Assembly: GCA_024277475.1 (NCBI GenBank)
Contig: JAJRVC010000488.1
Location: 1 to 5,304, forward strand
Origin: Deltaproteobacteria bacterium
GTDB taxonomy: Bacteria; Desulfobacterota; Desulfobacteria; Desulfobacterales; JAFDCJ01
DNA: 5,304 nucleotides
Direction of reading: 5' to 3'
The notes under the pieces are model-generated. The model had not been told where the DNA came from, made no database searches, and worked only from the letters and a program-made list of their open reading frames with translations. Positions 1 to 4,636 of this stretch are shown here, in pieces; within the stretch, counting starts at the first letter, position 1; the number at the start of each line of letters is the position of its first letter. The translations under genes were made by a program, and so were the position numbers.

Positions 1-416
1 AGCTCCAGATGAACGGCCGGGAATTTCCCGAGCGGGAGGCGCTGCTCAAACGGGTGGCGTGCGATCTGGTTGTGGATCATGTTGGACGATTTATGGGGCC
101 GGTGCCGACCGACGATCCGGCCTTCAAAGTGCTGCTGCAGTTTCTCGAAACCGGCCGGTGCTGGGTCAAGCTGTCGGCTCCGTATGAATCCTCAGAATCT
201 GGGCCCCCTGAATGGGCGGATGTCAGCCTGGAGGCTCGTGCCCTGGTGCAAGCCGCACCGGAGCGAATGCTGTGGGCGAGCAATTGGCCGCATCCGGGTC
301 AGAAGAATCCGCCGGATGAAAGCGATTTGCTTGACCTGCTGCTCGACTGGGTGGATAATGAAAGTACTCGGAACAGGATACTGGCAGATAACCCTGCCGA
401 GCTCTATGGCTTCTAA
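1..416 (+). CDS. Amidohydrolase-family (COG3618, lactonase / PDC hydrolase-like) protein, 3' part only
   Basis: This is the C-terminal part of a TIM-barrel amidohydrolase. The first complete in-frame codon is at base 3 (Leu-Gln, then Met at 9). The Met at 9 is probably internal, because the frame is open to the edge and family members run to about 270-300 residues. Counting from that Met, a DHVG motif with its barrel His lies at residues 23-26 (His codon 78-80). A CWVKLSAPY strand follows at 51-59, then LWASNWPHP at 88-96, and the usual NPAELYGF ending. This order matches 2-pyrone-4,6-dicarboxylate hydrolase and the sugar lactonases that hydrolyse cyclic esters, probably in the cytoplasm. The family normally has Asp in the (S/T)DWPH motif; here the codon at 282-284 is AAT (Asn). 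The gene converges on the dehydratase at 575-2296. Exact substrate is unknown; family assignment is firm, function is not. Confidence 0.85.
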   Translation, partial: LQMNGREFPEREALLKRVACDLVVDHVGRFMGPVPTDDPAFKVLLQFLETGRCWVKLSAPYESSESGPPEWADVSLEARALVQAAPERMLWASNWPHPGQKNPPDESDLLDLLLDWVDNESTRNRILADNPAELYGF

Positions 417-574
417 TGTTCTTGATTAACGAGTATGAGGGTCCTGGAAGTGATCCAAATGAAATCATTCAGCACTGTCTTACCGCATCAAGGTAAACCG
501 TATCTGAAAACATCACAGGCTATCGGTAATTCCGCGTACTAATGCAGCGCTCTTTTTGGGGCTGCGCCAGCAAC
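417..574. other. Convergent intergenic spacer
   Basis: This 158-bp gap separates the 3' ends of the hydrolase and the dehydratase. Only weak dyads are visible: TTACC/GGTAA at 480-484 and 492-496, and GCAGC/GCTGC at 544-548 and 561-565. Neither is followed by a clear T-run on the strand it would need to serve, so I do not call an intrinsic terminator. No credible short gene is seen. Confidence 0.4.
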
Positions 575-2296
575 TCAGGGTGTTTTTTTGTCTGCTTTGC
601 CGGACGTCAGGAAATCGAAATCACAGCCGCTGCCAGCCTGGGTAACATGGTCGTGAAACAGGCGCAGATAGCCGCGCATCCCTGCAGTTCCAGCAGCCGG
701 AGCAAATTCATTTCGGCGACGTTCAAGTTCATCTTCGGGTACATCGAGGCTAAGCGTTCGTTCAGGCGCGTTTAACGTAATCATGTCACCGTTGCGGATC
801 AGGGCCAGCGGCCCGCCGACGGCGGCTTCCGGGCTAGCATGCAGGATAATGGTGCCGAAAGCGGTGCCGCTCATGCGGGCATCAGAGATGCGAACCATAT
901 CCTTGACGCCCTGCTGAGCCAGTTTGCGTGGGATGGGAATATAGCCGGCTTCCGGCATTCCAGGGGCACCACGCGGGCCTGCGTTTCGCATGACGAGAAC
1001 GTCGTCGCCACTCACGTCAAGATCGGGATCGTCAATACGGTTGGATAAATCATCGAGTGATTCGAAGACGACGGCCCGACCTGTGTGAACCAGGAGTTCT
1101 TCCGTAGCTGCAGATTGTTTGATAATGGCACCATCACCAGCAAGATTTCCATCAAGAACGGCAATTGAACCACCGCTGTGGATAGGATTGCTAAAGGAAC
1201 GGACAACATCCTGCTCGAAGGGGGGCGGCATATCATCGATTTCCTCTCCCAATGTGCGACCGGTGACGGTCATGCAGTCGAGGTTCAGCAGATGCTTTAG
1301 TTCCCGGAAGATTGGTGCCATGCCGCCCGCTTTATGCAGGTCGTCCATGTAATACCGGCCTGAGGGTTTGAGATCTATCAGCACCGGGGTTTCCCGACCC
1401 ATTTTATCAAGGGCCTGGTAATCAATTTCAATACCGAGACGGCCGGCGACAGCTGCCAGGTGCACGATGCCGTTGGTTGATCCGCCGATGGCAAGCAGGA
1501 TGCGTAACCCATTGGCCAGAGCAGTCGGTGTCATGATTCTATCCGGCGTCAAGTCCTCGGCAGCCATGGCAACGGCGCGTCCTCCGGCGGTTTCGGCATG
1601 GCGTAGACGATCCGCCAAAACAGCGGGGATAGTCGCACCGCCGGGCAGCATCATGCCCAGCGCCTCGGTAATGCAGGCCATGGTACTGGCAGTACCCATA
1701 ACACCACAGGTTCCGGCGCTTGGTACCAGATTATTGGTGATCTCTTCAATCGCGTCTTGGCTAATCTCGGCCGCCCGATATTTGGCCCAGAAGCGCCTGC
1801 AATCGGTACATGCACCGATACGTTCCCCTCGGTGGCTACCGGAAAGCATCGGTCCCGTCACCACTGATAGTGCAGGGATATTCACACTGGCCGCGGCCAT
1901 CAGCTGTGCCGGAACGGTCTTGTCGCAGCCACCGATCAGGATCACGGCATCCATCGGTTGAGCCAGCATCATCTCCTCTGTATCCATGGACATCAGGTTG
2001 CGCAGAAACATGCTGGTTGGATAAGCAAATGACTCATGCAGTGAGATTGTCGGAAACTCTATCGGCAAACCGCCGGCAAACATCACCCCCCGCTTAACCG
2101 CAGCGACGATATCCGGTACATTTGCATGGCAGGGATTATAGCCGCTATAGGTGTTGGCAATGCCTATTACCGGCCTGCCCAGGGAATTTTCGGTATAGCC
2201 CATGGCCTTGATGAAAGCTTTGCGAAGATATAGCGAAAAGTCCGCGTCTCCGTAGCTGGTCAGGTTACGGCGCATGCCCTTTTTGTCTGTGCTCAT
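575..2296 (-). CDS. IlvD/Edd-family dehydratase, probable sugar-acid (pentonate-type) dehydratase
   Basis: A complete 573-residue protein of the IlvD/Edd family. These are cytoplasmic Fe-S and Mg2+ enzymes that remove water from a 2,3-dihydroxy acid to give a 2-keto-3-deoxy acid. Cys56 (NPCHAN), Cys124 (GGCDKT) and Cys197 (AGTCGVMGTAST) are spaced 68 and 73 residues apart. That matches my recollection of the [2Fe-2S] ligands of Rhizobium L-arabonate dehydratase. Glu88, Asp125 and Glu449 fit the Mg ligands, Lys126 the modified Lys, and Ser476 in ARMSGTAFG the catalytic base. True dihydroxy-acid dehydratases usually read CDKSLPG, GACGGMYTANTM and GRFSGG. The CDKT, GTCGVMGTASTM and ARMSGT forms therefore favour an aldonate substrate (arabonate, xylonate or similar). 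The start is supported by TGGAGAG seven bases upstream. The gene is divergent from the acyl-CoA dehydrogenase. A branched-chain amino acid role cannot be fully excluded. Confidence 0.9.
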   Translation of the reverse strand: MSTDKKGMRRNLTSYGDADFSLYLRKAFIKAMGYTENSLGRPVIGIANTYSGYNPCHANVPDIVAAVKRGVMFAGGLPIEFPTISLHESFAYPTSMFLRNLMSMDTEEMMLAQPMDAVILIGGCDKTVPAQLMAAASVNIPALSVVTGPMLSGSHRGERIGACTDCRRFWAKYRAAEISQDAIEEITNNLVPSAGTCGVMGTASTMACITEALGMMLPGGATIPAVLADRLRHAETAGGRAVAMAAEDLTPDRIMTPTALANGLRILLAIGGSTNGIVHLAAVAGRLGIEIDYQALDKMGRETPVLIDLKPSGRYYMDDLHKAGGMAPIFRELKHLLNLDCMTVTGRTLGEEIDDMPPPFEQDVVRSFSNPIHSGGSIAVLDGNLAGDGAIIKQSAATEELLVHTGRAVVFESLDDLSNRIDDPDLDVSGDDVLVMRNAGPRGAPGMPEAGYIPIPRKLAQQGVKDMVRISDARMSGTAFGTIILHASPEAAVGGPLALIRNGDMITLNAPERTLSLDVPEDELERRRNEFAPAAGTAGMRGYLRLFHDHVTQAGSGCDFDFLTSGKADKKTP

Positions 2297-2303
2297 GTCT
2301 ATG

Positions 2304-2310
2304 CTCTCCA
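2304..2310 (-). promoter_or_regulatory. Ribosome binding site of the dehydratase
   Basis: Read on the minus strand, TGGAGAG lies 7 bases before the ATG at 2296. It is a strong Shine-Dalgarno match and fixes this start, which also gives the usual short N-terminus before the RRNLTSYGD block. Confidence 0.7.
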
Positions 2311-2317
2311 GGTTTTT

Positions 2318-2346
2318 ATTTTATATGCAGGCTGATTGACTGTAGC
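2318..2346 (-). promoter_or_regulatory. Candidate sigma70-like promoter for the dehydratase
   Basis: On the minus strand, GCTACA (2341-2346) is followed after 17 bases by TAAAAT (2318-2323), a 5/6 match to the -10 consensus. The -35 match is only 3/6. Transcription would start near 2311 and leave a very short leader running straight into the ribosome binding site. This is a motif call by eye only. Confidence 0.3.
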
Positions 2347-2379
2347 CCATAGTTGCAACGTGAAGGTGTACGGTCATGG

Positions 2380-2390
2380 GGTGAATCACC
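2380..2390. promoter_or_regulatory. Short palindrome GGTGA-A-TCACC in the divergent promoter region
   Basis: A perfect 5-bp inverted repeat around a single central base lies upstream of the candidate dehydratase promoter. An 8-bp palindrome, GTTGCAAC, sits nearby at 2352-2359. Such short dyads between divergent genes can be operators, for example for GntR- or LacI-type regulators, but no cognate regulator is encoded beside the dehydratase and a chance origin is possible. Confidence 0.25.
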
Positions 2391-2506
2391 ATCCCTTGCG
2401 GGAAAAGTAAACCCCGTAATTATCCTGCCACAATAACGTCCCATCTTCAAGTGTTTCCACAGAGGTAATTATCTTTAATCCTTTTTAGGGTTTAATTCCC
2501 CGCAGC

Positions 2507-2535
2507 TTGCTGCAATAACTGAATGATGGTATGGA
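2507..2535 (+). promoter_or_regulatory. Candidate extended -10 promoter for the 3-hydroxyacyl-CoA dehydrogenase
   Basis: TTGCTG (2507-2512) is followed after a 17-base spacer by TATGGA (2530-2535), which is preceded by TGG and so has the TGn extended -10 form. The start point would fall near 2542, giving a leader of about 32 bases. The -35 overlaps two small dyads: GCAGC-TT-GCTGC (2502-2513) and TTGC-T-GCAA (2507-2515). A regulator could bind there, but this is untested. Confidence 0.3.
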
Positions 2536-2560
2536 TTGTACGCTCGGCAATACGGAATTT

Positions 2561-2569
2561 AAAAGGAGA
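2561..2569 (+). promoter_or_regulatory. Ribosome binding site of the 3-hydroxyacyl-CoA dehydrogenase
   Basis: AAAAGGAGA is a near-perfect Shine-Dalgarno sequence just upstream of the ATG at 2574. It selects that start over the in-frame ATG at 2523, which would add 17 residues (MMVWIVRS...) unlike the family and in front of the Rossmann strand. Confidence 0.75.
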
Positions 2570-2573
2570 TACC

Positions 2574-3506
2574 ATGGAAAATGTATTGGTTGTTGGGGCA
2601 GGGTTTATGGGGGCGGGCATCGCCCAGGTGTGTGCCCAGTCAGGATATCACGTCTATTTAATGGATGTGAGCAGGCAGGCCTTAGCAAAGGGAGTCAACG
2701 GGATCAAAGGGTCACTGGAAAAGTTCCACTCAAAAAGTTTGCTAAAAGAATCTCCTCAATCAATTCTGGAAAGAATCACCACGGAAAATGATTTGACAAA
2801 AGCATCGATGGTGGATTGGGTTATCGAAGCGGCCCTGGAGCAGGAAGACCTCAAAAAGGAGATCTTCAAAGATCTGGATCGTCTGGCTCCTGTTGATACG
2901 CCGCTTGCGACCAACACCTCTTCTATCCCGATTACTCGCATTGCCCGGGTTGCTGCAAATCCTGAGAGGCTGCTGGGGCTCCACTTCTTCGGCCCCGTCC
3001 CTTTCATGGGGCTGGTGGAGGTGGTTAAAGGCGAGCAAACTTCCGCTGAAATTTTTCAGCGGGGCGCCCGGTTCGTCAAGTCTCTGGGGAAAACACCGGT
3101 CAAAGTGCACAAAGATCTTCCGGGTTTTGTCATGAACCGTATATTTTCTGCAGCGTTTCGGGAATGCGTGGATCTGGTCAGTGACGGCGTCGTTAGCCCC
3201 CAGGATATTGATTTGGGCATGCGGCTGGGATATGGCTGGAATGTCGGGCCTTTTGAGATTGCCGATAATGCCGGTCTGGACACCTTTGCCCGGGTAGGCG
3301 AATCTATGCGTTTGTTGGGAGAAGATCAGCTGGTTGCCAAATCCGATCTAATCCAACGAATGGTTGAAAAAGGACGTCTGGGAAAAAAAGTCGGCAAGGG
3401 GTTTTACAGGTATGGTAAGGATGGAAAAAAGATACCGGGGGACGGTGAATTGAAGTCGGAATTTGGCATGCGGAAGACAGGAAAAGATCTTAAAGCGGGT
3501 GGTTGA
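2574..3506 (+). CDS. 3-hydroxyacyl-CoA dehydrogenase (NAD-dependent, monofunctional)
   Basis: A 310-residue soluble enzyme that oxidises (S)-3-hydroxyacyl-CoA to 3-ketoacyl-CoA with NAD+, the third step of beta-oxidation; it can also run in reverse in butyrate-type pathways. The N-terminal Rossmann domain starts at once with GAGFMGAGIAQ (8-18), and Asp31 after strand 2 suits NAD rather than NADP. The catalytic set is recognisable: Ser116 in TNTSS, His137 in HFF, Glu149 in GLVEVV and Asn188 in GFVMNR. The C-terminal helical dimerisation domain follows, with GYGWNVGPFEIADNAGLD (219-236) and a GRLGKKVGKGFYRY block (267-280). Length fits the monofunctional PaaH/Hbd/FadB2-type enzymes rather than the FadB fusion. 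The motif usually written HFFNPVP reads HFFGPVP here. No partner beta-oxidation gene is adjacent, so chain length and pathway are unknown. Confidence 0.92.
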   Translation: MENVLVVGAGFMGAGIAQVCAQSGYHVYLMDVSRQALAKGVNGIKGSLEKFHSKSLLKESPQSILERITTENDLTKASMVDWVIEAALEQEDLKKEIFKDLDRLAPVDTPLATNTSSIPITRIARVAANPERLLGLHFFGPVPFMGLVEVVKGEQTSAEIFQRGARFVKSLGKTPVKVHKDLPGFVMNRIFSAAFRECVDLVSDGVVSPQDIDLGMRLGYGWNVGPFEIADNAGLDTFARVGESMRLLGEDQLVAKSDLIQRMVEKGRLGKKVGKGFYRYGKDGKKIPGDGELKSEFGMRKTGKDLKAGG

Positions 3507-3520
3507 TTGTTTGATTGAAT

Positions 3521-3538
3521 TAATTTCATAAGAAATTA
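3521..3538 (+). terminator. Weak AT-rich stem-loop after the dehydrogenase
   Basis: A perfect 7-bp stem, TAATTTC/GAAATTA, with a 4-base ATAA loop begins 15 bases after the stop codon. It has only one G-C pair and no long T-run after it. At best it is a weak terminator or an mRNA 3'-end structure. Confidence 0.25.
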
Positions 3539-3608
3539 TTAGCGCACATATATGCACATAACAATAAGAATTCGCTTTATGCAGGGTCGGATCATCTCTA
3601 TAAAAATC

Positions 3609-3621
3609 GGTACAGCGTACC
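3609..3621. repeat. Inverted repeat GGTAC-AGC-GTACC
   Basis: A perfect 5-bp dyad with a 3-base centre in the AT-rich gap, about 100 bases upstream of the candidate TetR-gene promoter. It is one of the few GC-containing dyads there. It could be a distal operator or part of a 3'-end structure; nothing seen decides between these. Confidence 0.3.
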
Positions 3622-3719
3622 TATATTCAGATCTTGAGTAAAGCATGCCATATATATTTCTTAAATTTTAGTATTAATAGAAATATTATAATAAATATTT
3701 TGGAATAGTATTTTGTTTC

Positions 3720-3749
3720 TTGACTTATATTTGGTATTAAGCTAAGAAT
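3720..3749 (+). promoter_or_regulatory. Candidate sigma70-like promoter for the TetR-ABC operon
   Basis: TTGACT (3720-3725, 5/6 to consensus) is followed after exactly 17 bases by TAAGAA (3743-3748; next base T). The upstream sequence is A/T-rich, resembling an UP element. It is the best promoter candidate in the window. Initiation would fall in the adjacent 9-bp tandem repeat and leave a leader of roughly 140 bases before the TetR start. Confidence 0.45.
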
Positions 3750-3768
3750 TTGGCGACTTTGGCGACTT
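3749..3768. repeat. Tandem 9-bp direct repeat (TTTGGCGAC x2)
   Basis: Two perfect copies of TTTGGCGAC lie head to tail, followed by TT, directly after the candidate -10 element and over the predicted start point. It could be a replication-slippage product or a pair of half-sites for a regulator. It is not part of any coding frame. Confidence 0.6.
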
Positions 3769-3799
3769 CAAAATTTCTGATTTTTTTGATGCGTGAAGG

Positions 3800-3818
3800 T
3801 ATCTGCAGACCGCAGGTA
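3800..3818. promoter_or_regulatory. Hairpin / dyad in the TetR-gene leader
   Basis: TATCTGC and GCAGGTA pair over 7 bp (one G-T) around the 5-base loop AGACC. Flanking GCG and GATACGC (3791-3793 and 3821-3827) offer a competing extended pairing. The site is about 75 bases before the TetR start, so it may be an autoregulatory operator or an RNA structure. Neither is shown. Confidence 0.3.
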
Positions 3819-3892
3819 TGGATACGCTGGTCGACGGGCTGTCACCCGGGCTCAAACGATAGCAGCTAAACCCGATAGGGGGGTAAGACAAA

Positions 3893-4573
3893 ATGGTCGC
3901 ACCACAGAAGCGAACGGAAGTGCGGCAGGAACAGATCATGAAGGCCGCCAAAAGAGTGTTTGCCCGAAAGGGGTTTCACCAAGCTGCCATGTCGGCCATT
4001 GCCCAAGAAGCCGGGCTCTCGGAAACTACCATATACGAATATTTCTCGTCCAAGGAAGAGATTCTTTTCTCCATACCCGCGGAAACATCCCGACAACTTG
4101 CAAAGATGATCGAAATGCCTTTGAAAGTGATCAAGGGGGCCACCAATAAATTGCGCGCGCTTATCTATCTGCTTTTGATGCTGCACCAGAACGACCCGGA
4201 CTACGCCGCTGTAAGTTATCTTATTCTCAAACAGAATCGCAAATACGTGAAAACCGAAAGCTATCACCTGCTCCGACAACGGCTTCGGCCCTATTATGAT
4301 GTGATTGAAGAGGGCATCGCCACCGGCGAATTCAGAAACGACCTGACCCCCTATCTGATTCGCTCAACCGTCATGGGAACCATTGAGCATCTTGTCATCC
4401 GCAAATTGCTGACCGGGACCCAGGACAATCTGGTCGATTATGTTGACGATATTCTCAGCCTTGTGACGCAGGGCATCGAGGTGAAAACACCCAAAAAATT
4501 CAATTTTTCGATCACCCTGGAAGAGAAAGACGACAGGACCGTACAACCCGGAAAGACCGAACAAAACCAGTAA
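3893..4573 (+). CDS. TetR/AcrR-family transcriptional regulator
   Basis: A 226-residue cytoplasmic repressor-type protein. The N-terminal DNA-binding domain spans about residues 9-56. It shows the family pattern: an initial helix (RQEQIMKAAKRVFARKGF), then the helix-turn-helix AAMSAIAQEAGLSETTIYEYF (31-51) and SSKEEIL. The remainder is a helical ligand-binding and dimerisation domain, ending in a polar tail from about residue 198 (KTPKKFNFSIT...EQNQ). The start is set by a GGGGGG-containing Shine-Dalgarno (3878-3883) nine bases upstream. The gene is followed after 63 bases by a LivG-type ATPase on the same strand, so it probably controls that transporter operon and perhaps itself. TetR proteins beside such operons often sense acyl-CoA or aromatic acids; the ligand here is inference and cannot be read from the sequence. 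Confidence 0.93.
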   Translation: MVAPQKRTEVRQEQIMKAAKRVFARKGFHQAAMSAIAQEAGLSETTIYEYFSSKEEILFSIPAETSRQLAKMIEMPLKVIKGATNKLRALIYLLLMLHQNDPDYAAVSYLILKQNRKYVKTESYHLLRQRLRPYYDVIEEGIATGEFRNDLTPYLIRSTVMGTIEHLVIRKLLTGTQDNLVDYVDDILSLVTQGIEVKTPKKFNFSITLEEKDDRTVQPGKTEQNQ

Positions 4574-4574
4574 G

Positions 4575-4623
4575 CGTTGTCATTGTTCGCAGAGAGTTGG
4601 CGGGTGTGCAACTGTCGACAACG
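4575..4623. promoter_or_regulatory. Two-part dyad between the TetR gene and the ABC ATPase gene
   Basis: CGTTGTC (4575-4581), two bases after the TetR stop codon, pairs perfectly with GACAACG (4617-4623). Inside it AGTTG (4595-4599) pairs with CAACT (4609-4613) around a 9-base loop. The outer right arm ends on the first base of the GAGGGG Shine-Dalgarno (4623-4628). It could be an mRNA structure tuning translation of the ATPase or a repressor site. There is no T-run, so a terminator is unlikely. Confidence 0.4.
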
Positions 4624-4636
4624 AGGGGCTGAACGC

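Larger units (their letters stand above)
3507..3892. other. AT-rich intergenic region upstream of the TetR gene
   Basis: This 386-bp gap has no credible gene. It is strongly AT-rich to about 3790 and then becomes GC-richer. It holds several dyads: TAATTTC/GAAATTA at 3521-3538, GGTAC-AGC-GTACC at 3609-3621, ATATTTCT/AGAAATAT at 3654-3686, and AAATATT/AATATTT at 3681-3700. Also present are a sigma70-like promoter, a 9-bp tandem repeat and a hairpin nearer the TetR gene. In such AT-rich sequence, some of the A/T-only pairings are expected by chance. Confidence 0.6.

Noticed and set aside
544..565. Possible terminator hairpin after the dehydratase
   Set aside because: Only a 5-bp stem with a 12-base loop and no suitable T-run on the minus strand.
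1467..1961. 164-codon open frame on the + strand
   Set aside because: It lies wholly antisense to the dehydratase, which has intact family motifs throughout; the translation shows no recognisable domain.
2523..2573. Upstream in-frame ATG that would lengthen the acyl-CoA dehydrogenase by 17 residues
   Set aside because: No good ribosome binding site precedes it, it lies inside the candidate promoter, and the ATG at 2574 has a strong Shine-Dalgarno and gives the normal family N-terminus.
3654..3700. A/T-only inverted repeats suggesting a mobile-element end
   Set aside because: Pairings of this length are expected in such AT-rich DNA; there is no transposase, target-site duplication or matching distal end.
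3793..4149. 118-codon + strand frame overlapping the TetR gene start
   Set aside because: It is out of frame with the clear TetR helix-turn-helix coding sequence and its translation resembles no family.
3866..4279. 137-codon open frame on the - strand
   Set aside because: It is a shadow of the TetR gene on the opposite strand, without a recognisable domain.
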